From: an uncultured Marinoscillum sp.
GTDB lineage: Bacteria; Bacteroidota; Bacteroidia; Cytophagales; Cyclobacteriaceae
Direction of reading: 5' to 3'
Length of the DNA: 58,192 nt
Assembly (NCBI GenBank): GCA_902605755.1
Contig: CACLDR010000005.1
Coordinates: forward strand, 1-58,192
The notes below the pieces were generated by a model, which worked only from the letters and a program-made list of their open reading frames with translations, made no database searches and had not been told where the DNA came from. A program made the translations under genes and the position numbers. Positions 1-9,383 of this stretch are shown here, piece after piece. The first letter of the stretch is position 1. Each line of letters opens with the position of its first letter.

Positions 1-689
1 TGATATCTTAATAAATCTACCTATTAAGGTCAATTCGAAATGGGCAAGGCAGAAAGTTTAAGGTTTAATAATACATTGATTAATCAATAAAATTTTTTAA
101 TAAGTTACTTGGCCTGTTTGAGAAAATATATTTTTCTTATTCGAATGAATCATTTCCAAGGCCCCTTTGCCCCACTAAAAATTGCAATGAAAACAAAATT
201 TTAAGCCTTTTAATGATTTAAAAAATTAGATAATTCGTCTCTTTCTTTTTAATTTTTTTTCGATCTAAAAGGAAGTAAATAATTTAGATTTAATGCACTA
301 CCAAAACCATCACTCTTTTACAATGAAATTCTTATATTTTCAGAATTTGAATTATAAAATTGAGCAAATATGATATTTAGTCCAAATAAAATACTGTCAC
401 ACTTTATGGCAACTTCAAAAAGATATAAATAACATTCATACTCAACTTTGACAGAATATTCCGCTAAATGAGTAACATCGCGTGGGCAGCATTATTATTG
501 ACATGTCAGTGTATGTAGAGGTTAAGTGCTTTTATATTCAAAACTTGAGATTTGGTAAGCTTTTAATTGTACCCATCGAAATAGGTATTTAAATGATCTT
601 CAGACCCTCCGGAGTCTTAACATGTACAAAAAAGAAGTTAAAGACTATTTAACTTGATATTATTGGATCAGAGCTCAATAAAGAAATTT
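1..689. other. Gene-poor left edge, no gene recognised
   Basis: This stretch is very AT-rich and has many stops in all frames on both strands. I found no recognisable coding sequence, RNA gene or clear repeat. It lies downstream of the alkane monooxygenase gene, which is read leftwards and ends at 690, so it may hold that gene's 3' end and the border of whatever lies outside the window. Confidence 0.5.
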
Positions 690-1742
690 TTATTCTATTT
701 CTTCGGGTAACATTTTTGTGGGAATTCTACTATTCATAACTCGAAACCACATGGGTGGAATCAATGCCAAAAGCATAGCAGCAGGATAACCAAAAGGAAG
801 CTGTGGGCTCTCCTCTTTGTGTTCCAATACTTGATATTTCTTATTTGACTTGAAATGGTGATCACTATGCCGGGTCAGTTCATATAAAACTATCCGGCCC
901 ATAATATGGTTTGAATTCCAAGAGTGAAGAGCAGTAATCCGTTCATATTTCCCCGAAGGCAACGCTGCCCTTAGCAACCCATAATGTTCGATGTAATTGA
1001 TGGTTTCTAAAAACAAAAAAGAACTAGTTCCAATAATCAGTGCTGTTAGCATACCATCAGAACCCAAATAGGCAAAAATAACCCCCAAATAAACACCTTG
1101 AAACAGTAAATAAAACAGCATATCGTTTTCAAAAGAAAAAAATGATTTTTGTTTACTTGAAAGCAAACGAAATTGAATTTTCCAGGCATTTATGTATTGA
1201 TTGATAACCGAACTGATCCAAAAAGAATAAAGCGGTTGGTTGTATCTTGCCGTGGCCGGATCATCAGAGGTTGCCATATTCTTGTGATGTCCATAGTTGT
1301 GCTCAAGAAAAAAATGCATATATAAGCAAGGCATATACAGCAACTTTGATAATGTACGTTCAAACCTTGATAGTCGATGACCAAGTTCATGAGCCACATT
1401 AATGGCATTAGTAGCCAACAAAATTCCCAGAGAAGACAAAATTCCTACCCTTTCATACGTTGCGAAAACTTCTTGATTTAAAATCAATAATCCATAGCTA
1501 AGCAAACCAAAAACAATGGGCACATTAAGGTAAAGCATTAAATCAAAAAGTTTATTTTTAAGTCTACCTTTTATTTCTTGATCAGAATAAATGGTGTTAG
1601 GCTGATTCGACAGCCATTCTATTAGAGGAATAATCACGAAGGCGTAAAAAACTGAACTATAAGACCATATCCCATGAAAATATATAGAAAAAAAAGTGCT
1701 CAAAGGTATGCTGTAGGCAAACAAATATTTTAAATCGCGCAT
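690..1742 (-). CDS. alkB: Alkane 1-monooxygenase (AlkB family)
   Basis: Membrane-bound non-haem di-iron hydroxylase of the fatty-acid desaturase-like superfamily, which oxidises the terminal carbon of medium-chain alkanes using electrons from rubredoxin. All the AlkB histidine boxes are visible in order: HELGHR, EHNYGHH, NYIEHYG and RHSDHHF. Several hydrophobic segments lie before and between them, as expected for an inner-membrane enzyme. At 350 residues it is slightly shorter than classical AlkB proteins (about 400). The C-terminus has the family's Pro-rich LPFGYPAAMLLALIPPMWF stretch. No rubredoxin, rubredoxin reductase or alcohol dehydrogenase gene is next to it, so the electron donor must be encoded elsewhere. 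The family is certain; the natural substrate (alkane or another alkyl chain) is inferred. Confidence 0.88.
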   Translation of the reverse strand: MRDLKYLFAYSIPLSTFFSIYFHGIWSYSSVFYAFVIIPLIEWLSNQPNTIYSDQEIKGRLKNKLFDLMLYLNVPIVFGLLSYGLLILNQEVFATYERVGILSSLGILLATNAINVAHELGHRLSRFERTLSKLLYMPCLYMHFFLEHNYGHHKNMATSDDPATARYNQPLYSFWISSVINQYINAWKIQFRLLSSKQKSFFSFENDMLFYLLFQGVYLGVIFAYLGSDGMLTALIIGTSSFLFLETINYIEHYGLLRAALPSGKYERITALHSWNSNHIMGRIVLYELTRHSDHHFKSNKKYQVLEHKEESPQLPFGYPAAMLLALIPPMWFRVMNSRIPTKMLPEEIE

Positions 1743-1897
1743 AACTGCTAAAAGTTATGGTAAATTACAAAAAAACTGCCCTTTTACAAAATCTTAACTG
1801 TATATCAATAAACCATGAATGATATTTCAATAAATATTTACTGTGCAAAAGTGATATTATTTATTTAAATGTGAAAATAAACTACTTCTGTAGTAAT

Positions 1898-2909
1898 ATG
1901 AAACTCATCCGCCAATACTTTTTTTTCAATCCTGCTAGGTTATTCTTTCACAACTTTTTGCCAAAATGATTTAAAAAAACAAAAAAAATTATCCCCCGTA
2001 TCCCAAAAAAACATCGAATCTTTATTTCGGTAAAGATCTAATTGCCTGGCCTAGTTTCAATGGCGGAGACTTACTCAAAATAAATTCCCTTAACTCTTTA
2101 GAATACCCAGCCACAGTTACAACTCATAGTTTAAATTATGAGGATAAATATACTTCGAAGAGTTTTAATCAGCGGCGAAACGGGATAATAGAATCTTGGT
2201 GGATGAAACCCGGCTCAGGTCCTTGGAATGAAAAGCCCTTTTAGGGCATAAAATATGAACAACCTAAACATAATTTTAAGCCGTTTATCGATGACCATTT
2301 GAGATAGAAATGTGGATATTCCTTTGTTATGGAAATACCCAAAAGCTACTCCAAATCTAAGAAATATCCATTGATTATTTACCTTCACGGCAGTAACAAA
2401 ACAAAACCCGAACATTTTATTTTAAGAGACTACACCCGAAAAAAATTTAACATGTCGGAAAGTGATCCCTATTTATTTTTAACACCAATTCGGTTAAAAA
2501 TAGATTGGGATGCTAAGAATATATTCGAAGTTATTAAGGATATCAAAGAAAACGTTAACGTTGATGAAACTAGAATCTACGTTACTGGTCTGAGTATGGG
2601 AGATCGAAGGACGTTCATAGTAGCTGCTCGACAGCTAGATACCTTTACCTCCACATAATGGCCCCTTTAACTACCTTCCATTACCAGAAAAATAAAGATA
2701 TTCCTGTATGGATGAGTCATGAAACATCAATAGGATTTCTTCATATGACTTGGCTAAAAATTGCTGATACACTACACACATATAGTGCAAATATCGAATT
2801 TTACAGGCAAGAAAATATAGGACATTGGGGATGGAACTCAGTAAATAGTGATTCTAGCACTATCATTTGGCTAATGTCATGGACTAATCCCCAAACCCCA
2901 AAAAAATAA
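1898..2909 (+). pseudogene. Decayed secreted esterase/peptidase-like alpha/beta hydrolase
   Basis: Pieces of one secreted hydrolase can be read across this stretch in changing frames. An ATG at 1898 opens a signal-peptide-like start (MKLIRQYFF) that continues hydrophobically only after a frameshift in a T-run. A second open piece (YFGKDLIAWPSFNGGD...) runs to a TAG near 2243. From 2329 the hydrolase core is readable: YPLIIYLHGS, then TRIYVTGLSMGDRRTF, which matches the nucleophile elbow of dienelactone-hydrolase/PHB-depolymerase-like esterases, where GLSMGGRGTF is usual. A stop at 2658 follows, and the C-terminal part (DIPVWMSHE, then IGHWGWNS with the catalytic-His region) continues to 2909. 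The usual HGxxD acid-residue segment is altered. Several shifts and stops together make a working enzyme unlikely. Confidence 0.75.
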
Positions 2910-3302
2910 AGATGACAATACCCCTTATAGTTTTACAATTGAGTGATGAAATGTAACCTCATAAATACCTAATATTACCTCAAACCAGTCATTACTTAAC
3001 CTTTAATATTAAGTTTGTTTGGTAAAAATGAGCATAAGATCTATATTTCGCCATAATGATTTTTTCATTTTTTTTATACATCTCATTAAAGACATATTAA
3101 ATACCAAATACCAGCTATACCAGTCTAAGAAAGGTATGAGAACTTACCCACTTATTGCTCTCTTTTTTTATCTCTTCCCTAACGTTAATGACGATTCTGA
3201 TCAAAATTTTAACCCACTGTAAAGGGAATCGGCAATAACAAAATAAATATACCCAAATTTAGCAATTTAATGATAGTAGCTACCTCCAACCAAATAATGC
3301 TT
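2910..3302. other. Intergenic stretch, no supported gene
   Basis: AT-rich spacer between the decayed esterase and the end of murF-alr. It contains one 67-codon open frame starting at a TTG (3019-3222), rich in Phe, Ile and Lys, with no recognisable domain and no sign of coding bias. I treat that frame as chance. Confidence 0.5.
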
Positions 3303-5717
3303 TCAACCAATAAAAATTCTACTCACCCGCTCACTGATACTAGTAAGAATTTCATAAGGAATGGTTTGTGCCCAATTTGCCAAGTTTTCAATGGTAGGAT
3401 TTTCCCCAAAAACAATTACTCTATCCCCTTCCGAGCAGTTTAAACCTGTGACATCAAGCATTGTCATATCCATACAGATGTTCCCGATAGTTGGTACATT
3501 ATGATTATGTACATCCATAAAACCCCTACCCCTACCGAAGACTCTTCCATAGCCATCAGCATAACCAATAGGTACAATGGCTATCTTAACATCGCGTTTG
3601 GCGCGTCCGTCCGTGCCATAGCCTATATGCTCCCCCTTTTTAACTTTTTTTATTTGGGAAATTCTTGTCTTCAAAACGCTTACTTGCGCCAGATTCATGG
3701 ATCCTGAAGGATCAAAGCCATACAGACCAATACCCAATCGTACCATATCAAATTGATATTCGGGAAATCGAATTATGGCCGAAGAGTTGCAAGCACATTT
3801 AAGCGGCGGATGAGTTTGCCCTTCGGTCAGTATATCATAAGTTTGCTTAAAAATCTGTCCCTGATTGTGGGTAAAATCATCCTCCGAAGGCATGTCAGCC
3901 ATAGAAAAATGCGTAAAAATCCCTGCGACCTCTACAGTCCCTACTGAAAGCAACCGCTTAATTTCATATACCTCACTAGGGTCAAACCCTAAACGATGCA
4001 TTCCGGTATCTATTTTTAAATGAATTTTGGGTTTGGAGACCAAAGTCAGAACCTGTTTTAAGCCAGCTAAATTATAAATTTCAGGCTCCAATTCATAATC
4101 CCTAAAAATTTCCAATTGATCTAAATCTGGATTCATGACCATAATCGGGGTCTCTATTCCATTTTTTCTAAGCGCTATAGCCTCATCTAAATAAGCCACA
4201 CCTAAATAATCAATGTGATGAAATTGCAGGACATTGGCTATTTCAAGACTGCCTCCTCCATAGCCAAAAGCTTTAACCATGACCATTATTTTTGTCTTTT
4301 CGAACAACCGTTGCTTGTATTGATTTAGGTTTTGAACAATACCTTCCAATCGAATCTCCAATTGGGTTCGGTGCTTTTTGGCTTCTAATCGATCAATAAT
4401 TCGTTCTAATGAAAACTTTCTTGCACCTTTAACTAAAATCATCTCATCTTGAAATTTAGGTAGCTCCAATAAAAAATCTGACAATGTGAGATAAGCAACA
4501 GTAGGTATATCAAAATTATTTTGAAATCCTGCAATTTGTTTACCGATAGTAAACAGACGATTTATTTTTTGGCTGACCATTAATTCATTCACTTTTTGAT
4601 AAAGATGTGCATCGGTCAAACCAGACTGCTGAATGTCTGTTAAAATAATAGTTTTGATTTGCCGCTGCCTCTGTTGTTTCAGGAAATCAAGTGCAACAGT
4701 TAGGCCCTGAAAATCGTTATTATAAGTATCATCAATCAAATAACATCCATTGATCCCCTTTTTGATTTCTAATCTCATTTCCAGAGTTTTGAGTTTATCC
4801 AACCCGTTCTGAAGAATCTTTTGATTCAATCCACAAAGTATCCCAACTGTAAGGGCATGCAGGGCATTTTCTATCCAAATTTGAAAAGAAAAAGGAAATT
4901 GAAAAGTATACCAAACCCCTCGATATTGAAGAGATACCTTATTTTTTGAAAGCTCATAGTAAAAGCATGCTTCCGGGTCCGTTGTTGACCAATCAAATAT
5001 GCGATCGGAATACAACTCTTTTAAATGATCGAAAACCTCGTTATGATCCCGTCGACAAACAATTTGCTGTGTGCTTACAAACAATTTTGCTTTTTCATCA
5101 ATTTTATTTGCTAAATCTTTAAATCCATGATCATGAGCTTCTCCAATATTTGTAAAGATACCCATGGTTGGTTGAAGAATTTTTTGCAAGCATTCCATTT
5201 CTCCTTGTTGTGAGATCCCCGCTTCAAAAACTCCAATTTGATGATGCGCTGACAGATCCCATACCGAAAGAGGTACACCAATCTGTGAATTAAAACTCTG
5301 GGGACTTTTAGCCACTACAAACTTTTCCGAAAGAAGCGCAGCTAACCATTCCTTCACCAAGGTTTTGGCATTGCTTCCAGTAATTGCAATCAAAGGTATA
5401 GGATTATGAGCGACCGCCCATCTTCCCAAATCTTGTAAACAAGCCCTACTTGAGGTAGTCAAAAAAATATTAGCTTTAGGATAAAGATTTATATTAATGA
5501 ATCTCTCAACGACGAAACAACGCACACCTCGGGTATAAAGCTCAGAAATAAAATAATGTCCATCTGCTCGAGGTCCGATCATAGCAACGAAAAGCAATCC
5601 CTCATAGAGAGAAATTAGGCGCGAATCATAGCCCAATCGGGTAATCATGACATCTGAATGCCTACAAAGTTCTTTTCCTTCGCTTTTCTTAACCAACTGT
5701 GACCATAGAATTTTCAT
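3303..5717 (-). CDS. murF-alr: Bifunctional MurF ligase / alanine racemase
   Basis: Fused peptidoglycan-precursor enzyme typical of Bacteroidota. The N-terminal half (about residues 1-430) is UDP-MurNAc-tripeptide:D-Ala-D-Ala ligase, with ITGSNAKT as ATP loop, EAGISQQGEM, NIGEAHDHGF and DDTYNND. The C-terminal half (about 440-804) is a PLP-dependent alanine racemase: Lys482 in MVKAFGYGG is the Schiff-base residue and Tyr700 in IGYGTDG is the likely second catalytic base. One chain therefore makes D-Ala and adds the D-Ala-D-Ala dipeptide in the cytoplasm. Its ATG overlaps the stop of the upstream GNAT gene as ATGA (5714-5717), pointing to translational coupling. One oddity is Ala117 in the P-loop, where Mur ligases almost always have Gly (GSNGKT). 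The rest looks intact and full length for the fusion. Confidence 0.95.
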   Translation of the reverse strand: MKILWSQLVKKSEGKELCRHSDVMITRLGYDSRLISLYEGLLFVAMIGPRADGHYFISELYTRGVRCFVVERFININLYPKANIFLTTSSRACLQDLGRWAVAHNPIPLIAITGSNAKTLVKEWLAALLSEKFVVAKSPQSFNSQIGVPLSVWDLSAHHQIGVFEAGISQQGEMECLQKILQPTMGIFTNIGEAHDHGFKDLANKIDEKAKLFVSTQQIVCRRDHNEVFDHLKELYSDRIFDWSTTDPEACFYYELSKNKVSLQYRGVWYTFQFPFSFQIWIENALHALTVGILCGLNQKILQNGLDKLKTLEMRLEIKKGINGCYLIDDTYNNDFQGLTVALDFLKQQRQRQIKTIILTDIQQSGLTDAHLYQKVNELMVSQKINRLFTIGKQIAGFQNNFDIPTVAYLTLSDFLLELPKFQDEMILVKGARKFSLERIIDRLEAKKHRTQLEIRLEGIVQNLNQYKQRLFEKTKIMVMVKAFGYGGGSLEIANVLQFHHIDYLGVAYLDEAIALRKNGIETPIMVMNPDLDQLEIFRDYELEPEIYNLAGLKQVLTLVSKPKIHLKIDTGMHRLGFDPSEVYEIKRLLSVGTVEVAGIFTHFSMADMPSEDDFTHNQGQIFKQTYDILTEGQTHPPLKCACNSSAIIRFPEYQFDMVRLGIGLYGFDPSGSMNLAQVSVLKTRISQIKKVKKGEHIGYGTDGRAKRDVKIAIVPIGYADGYGRVFGRGRGFMDVHNHNVPTIGNICMDMTMLDVTGLNCSEGDRVIVFGENPTIENLANWAQTIPYEILTSISERVSRIFIG

Positions 5718-6562
5718 AACATCAGTTCCATCTCATATTGATCAATATTATTAACCAATCCTATTTTTCCTAGAAATTGAAGCATCCCCTTAGCTGTAGA
5801 AGGGACATTCATCAAGGTCAGCGATCGTTGACAATCCTGCTGGACATATTTAAGTAAAGTAGTTCCTACTCCCTGCCTTCTATAATCCTTACGTACCCCC
5901 AACTGTGATACCATTCCCAAATGTCTTTGAAAAATTACGTAGCCAATTAAAGTTTGCCCCCGATAGCTCTCGATCAATTTTTCATATTTCCAATTGGAAT
6001 TTAAACGGTCATTGGCATCTAAAAATGAGGGTGAAAAATCAACAAATGACTTAAATCGATCTAATTTAAAATCCTGGGTTTCCCGATAAATTAGATCTTT
6101 CAATCCCAAATTCGAAGGAACAAATCCTTTATAACAATGGAGTAGTCTTTTTTTTTGAAATCCCATGACCCCATATAGTTTCAATGCACTCAAGTTGGTG
6201 GTAATAACCTCAAGCAAAATTCTTTTTGCCCCACATTCCCTTAAACGTGGCATTAAATTTTTATATATTTTTTGAATGATCCCCTTTCCTCGATATGCAG
6301 ATACAATACCCGTACCTCCGTTATAAATAGTATCTATGCCTTGAAAATAGGCTCGACTATGTAACATAAAACCAATAAGCTCTCCATCGTTTAGCATCAC
6401 ACCACTGATTTCTCCATTAATCCGCAGTTTTTCTAACATTCTGATCGAAAAGTCATCATATGATAGCTTTAGAGGGGCATTAGCTTGAGTAAATGTCCGT
6501 TTAAAACAATTAAAAAGGTCACGGAGTAATACTGGTTGATAATATTTAAAATATAGGGACAC
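5714..6562 (-). CDS. Tandem GNAT N-acetyltransferase
   Basis: Two GNAT folds in one chain. The first (residues about 1-150) has an acetyl-CoA motif A in GTGIVSAYRGKGIIQKIY followed by a LEVITTNLSALKLYGVMGF segment. The second (about 160-282) has LGVRKDYRRQGVGTTLL, the classic R/QxxGxG pyrophosphate-binding loop. Double-GNAT proteins acetylate small molecules or protein N-termini; the substrate cannot be read from the sequence. The gene is upstream of murF-alr with an ATGA overlap, so the two are probably co-translated, which hints at (but does not prove) a link with cell-wall or amino-sugar metabolism. The ATG at 6562 is the only convincing start. Confidence 0.8.
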   Translation of the reverse strand: MSLYFKYYQPVLLRDLFNCFKRTFTQANAPLKLSYDDFSIRMLEKLRINGEISGVMLNDGELIGFMLHSRAYFQGIDTIYNGGTGIVSAYRGKGIIQKIYKNLMPRLRECGAKRILLEVITTNLSALKLYGVMGFQKKRLLHCYKGFVPSNLGLKDLIYRETQDFKLDRFKSFVDFSPSFLDANDRLNSNWKYEKLIESYRGQTLIGYVIFQRHLGMVSQLGVRKDYRRQGVGTTLLKYVQQDCQRSLTLMNVPSTAKGMLQFLGKIGLVNNIDQYEMELML

Positions 6563-6834
6563 AATTAATAGAATATGGAAATATTGATAAAGTAAACAAA
6601 AAATATTGCCAACTCCTTCAAAACAAGAAGGAAACCCGCCTAGACATCGGAGAAATATATGGAATCAAATCACTTTTTTTAAATCTTTTATAGTCATTCA
6701 AAATTTTCGGAAAAAACCACTTTAAAGATAATATCTGTCAGAATCATTTTAATTTCTTATCCTATTAGCGCTCGATTATTTAGATTTGATTTTAGAAGAA
6801 AAAGTCGTTTGACCTTTCTTTTATATATAATAAT

Positions 6835-6909
6835 GGGAAGTTAGCTCAGTTGGTTTAGAGCACCGCCTTGACAGGGCGGGGGTCGCTGGTTCGAATCCAG
6901 TACTTCCCA
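6835..6909 (+). tRNA. tRNA-Val (anticodon GAC)
   Basis: A complete cloverleaf can be drawn: acceptor stem GGGAAGT/ACTTCCC, D-arm with TAGCTCAGTTGG, anticodon stem CCGCC/GGCGG enclosing loop TTGACAG, and T-arm with TTCGAAT. The anticodon GAC reads GUC/GUU valine codons. The 3' CCA is not encoded, since the sequence continues ACATC after the acceptor stem. It stands alone between a divergent GNAT/murF-alr unit and a two-component system. Confidence 0.95.
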
Positions 6910-7007
6910 CATCTCAAATCAAATTCTACATAAACTTTAAATTACATTTTTTTGTTAAAAACGGTTAATCGGACGTGCTTAAAATAGTTATATATCTATT
7001 TTTGGGT

Positions 7008-8624
7008 GTGAGTAAAAATAGATTAGGTTGGATAATTGCCCTGATGAGTGTTTCGCTAACTGGACTCATTGCATTTCAATGGTACTGGATTAACACCGTA
7101 ATTACTGGAAATCGTGATCATTTTGAACGCGATGTAATGTCGGCCTTATCAAATGTAACCCAGAAATTGGAACAACAAGAAGCTTTGTTTTATGTCAATC
7201 GACAAATGGAAAACTTTTCCGCTCAAGCCCAGTCAAGGAGATTTCACCCCTTTAAATTTCAAAAAAATTCAAGCCCAAATGAACACTCTGTACCTCAAAA
7301 GAAAGAAAAAATTACATCTAAAGACAGTCTTTCTAACACAGGAAGCTTCAAATTCTCTTTTGAAATGTTAGGTACCCCTATACGTTCTAATAAAGTGGGG
7401 GAAGTCCTCTTTGATGTGCTTAAATCTAATATCAATAATATTAAAATTGCCTACCCTAAAAATGCCTCTGAAACTGACATCCCCAATTCTAACCTGAAAA
7501 AAATTTTAGAAAAAATATCCAATAAATCTAATATGATGATGGACCTTTTAGAGGAACTAATGTTGCCTAAAATTGGACTGACTAATCGATTTGATCCAAA
7601 CCAGTTAGACTCTCTTCTTAATACGGAACTAAAGAAAAAAAGTATCAATATCCCCTATGATTATGCCATCATCAACCCACGCTCAGGAAGATTAATTGAA
7701 ATAAGTAAAGAATACTCAAATGAACGTTTGTTGCAAAGTCACTTCAAAACGAATTTATTCCCCAACGATGTCACCAACGAACCTAATCTATTGGTCATAG
7801 ATTTTCCAGATCAAGAAAAGTACCTTATGAGTAAAATATGGTTCCCTTTATCTAGTTCAGCTTTGTTAATTCTCATTATTTTAGTTTGCTTCGGCTATGC
7901 CATTTTTACTATTATCAGGCAAAAAAATATCTCAGTGATGAAAACCGATTTCATGAACAATATGACCCACGAATTCAAAACGCCACTTTCCACCATAGGA
8001 TTGGCAATTGAAGCTCTACTTGACCCAACAATACCACAAAAGGATTCCATGAAAATGAAATATTTAGGCATTATTTCGGATGAAAATAAACGCCTAGAAA
8101 GTCAAGTAGCTGATGTTTTACAAATGGCACAACTTGATAAAAACGAATTGAAATTAGATTTAATAACCGTAAATCTGCATACTATTATAAAGCAAGCGGT
8201 AGACAAAATTTCTATTCAATTAGATCGCAAATCAGGAAATCTCAAATTAGCCTTAAATGCCGCCCAATTCAAATTAAAAGGGGACGAGGCTTACCTCCTA
8301 GGCATTCTTCTTAATTTATTAGATAATGCCCTAAAATATTCAAATGATGCCCCCAATATCATCATCCGAACACAAAACATCAAAGGTCAGCTCGTCTGCT
8401 CCATCAAGGATCACGGTATGGGCATGACGAAAGAATCCCAAAGAAGTATTTTTCAGAAATTTTATCGTGTGGCTAGTGGAAATGTGCATAATATTAAAGG
8501 TTTTGGTCTTGGTCTAGCTTATGTTAAAGAAATCGTTAAGTTGCATCATGGTAGTATAGAAGTAGAAAGTGAACTTAAAAAAGGAAGTACCTTTATAATT
8601 AAATTTCCCTTGGAAGATGAATAA
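7008..8624 (+). CDS. Sensor histidine kinase
   Basis: Inner-membrane sensor kinase. An N-terminal membrane helix (WIIALMSVSLTGLIAFQWYWI) is followed by a roughly 250-residue periplasmic domain with no recognised fold, then a second helix (SSALLILIILVCFGYAIFTII). The HisKA domain has MTHEFKTPLSTIG, whose His accepts phosphate (coded at 7968-7970). The HATPase domain has the N-box LLNLLDNALKYS, the D-box KDHGMGM, FQKFYR and the G-box GFGLGLAYV. I prefer the GTG at 7008 (VSKNRLGW), because the frame can extend to a GTG at 6975 only by adding an unusual hydrophobic leader; an ATG at 7044 would cut the first helix. The stop overlaps the response-regulator start by 8 bases. The signal sensed is unknown. 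Confidence 0.88.
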   Translation: MSKNRLGWIIALMSVSLTGLIAFQWYWINTVITGNRDHFERDVMSALSNVTQKLEQQEALFYVNRQMENFSAQAQSRRFHPFKFQKNSSPNEHSVPQKKEKITSKDSLSNTGSFKFSFEMLGTPIRSNKVGEVLFDVLKSNINNIKIAYPKNASETDIPNSNLKKILEKISNKSNMMMDLLEELMLPKIGLTNRFDPNQLDSLLNTELKKKSINIPYDYAIINPRSGRLIEISKEYSNERLLQSHFKTNLFPNDVTNEPNLLVIDFPDQEKYLMSKIWFPLSSSALLILIILVCFGYAIFTIIRQKNISVMKTDFMNNMTHEFKTPLSTIGLAIEALLDPTIPQKDSMKMKYLGIISDENKRLESQVADVLQMAQLDKNELKLDLITVNLHTIIKQAVDKISIQLDRKSGNLKLALNAAQFKLKGDEAYLLGILLNLLDNALKYSNDAPNIIIRTQNIKGQLVCSIKDHGMGMTKESQRSIFQKFYRVASGNVHNIKGFGLGLAYVKEIVKLHHGSIEVESELKKGSTFIIKFPLEDE

Positions 8625-9309
8625 TACTAGAATTTTGGTGGTTGAAGATGATGTTAATCTTGGCCAAATACTTCAGGAATATTTAAGATTAAAAGGATTT
8701 ATTACCACATTATCCAAGGATGGTGACGCTGGTCTCACTGCTTTTTATGAAGGTTTTTATGACCTTTGTTTGCTAGATTTAATGATGCCAAAAAAAGACG
8801 GATTTTCACTTGCTAAAGACATCAGAGCTGTGAATGCTGATATTCCAATCATTTTTTTAACAGCTAAAACTATGAAAGAAGATGTCTTGAAGGGATTTCA
8901 GATAGGTGGAGATGATTATGTGACCAAACCATTCAGCATGGAAGAATTATTGTTGAGAATTCATGCCATATTACGACGATCTAGTTCCAAAAAATCTGCA
9001 GAGTTTCCAAAAGAATATGTTATAGGAAACATTCGTTACCATTATGACGAAAACACGTTATTCATCGATCAAAAAAACATCTCCCTAACGACCAAAGAAA
9101 ATGAATTGATGAAATTATTTTTAGAAAACTTAAATCAAACCGTAGATAGAACCTTAGCTTTGAAACGGATTTGGAAAAACGACAGCTATTTCAATGCTCG
9201 AAGTATGGATGTATACATTGCCAAGCTTCGTAAATATCTTCAATTAACCGATATACTTAAAATTATCACTATTCACGGAGAAGGGTTTAAATTGATTCAA
9301 GTAGTCTAA
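8617..9309 (+). CDS. OmpR-type response regulator
   Basis: Two-domain DNA-binding regulator. The receiver domain (residues 1-120) has the acidic pocket VVEDD, phospho-acceptor Asp54 in LLDLMMPKKDG, Thr in FLTAKT and Lys in DDYVTKPFSMEELLLRI. The C-terminal winged helix (about 135-230) has the OmpR/PhoB layout, with LTTKENELMKLF, the recognition region SMDVYIAKLRKYL and ending IHGEGFKL. It overlaps the kinase gene by 8 bases and is clearly its partner. The targets are unknown; neither flanking gene is obviously regulated by it. In Bacteroidota such pairs often respond to envelope conditions, but that is only a general inference. Confidence 0.92.
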   Translation: MNNTRILVVEDDVNLGQILQEYLRLKGFITTLSKDGDAGLTAFYEGFYDLCLLDLMMPKKDGFSLAKDIRAVNADIPIIFLTAKTMKEDVLKGFQIGGDDYVTKPFSMEELLLRIHAILRRSSSKKSAEFPKEYVIGNIRYHYDENTLFIDQKNISLTTKENELMKLFLENLNQTVDRTLALKRIWKNDSYFNARSMDVYIAKLRKYLQLTDILKIITIHGEGFKLIQVV

Positions 9310-9383
9310 CTAGCTTCTAACTTATTATTGGTGCAATCAAATATTAAATTTTTTATCTCAAGCAAATTGTAAATTATCCGTTA

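Noticed and set aside
3019-3222. 67-codon frame opening at a TTG
   Set aside because: No known domain, composition typical of AT-rich chance translation, no good start codon context.
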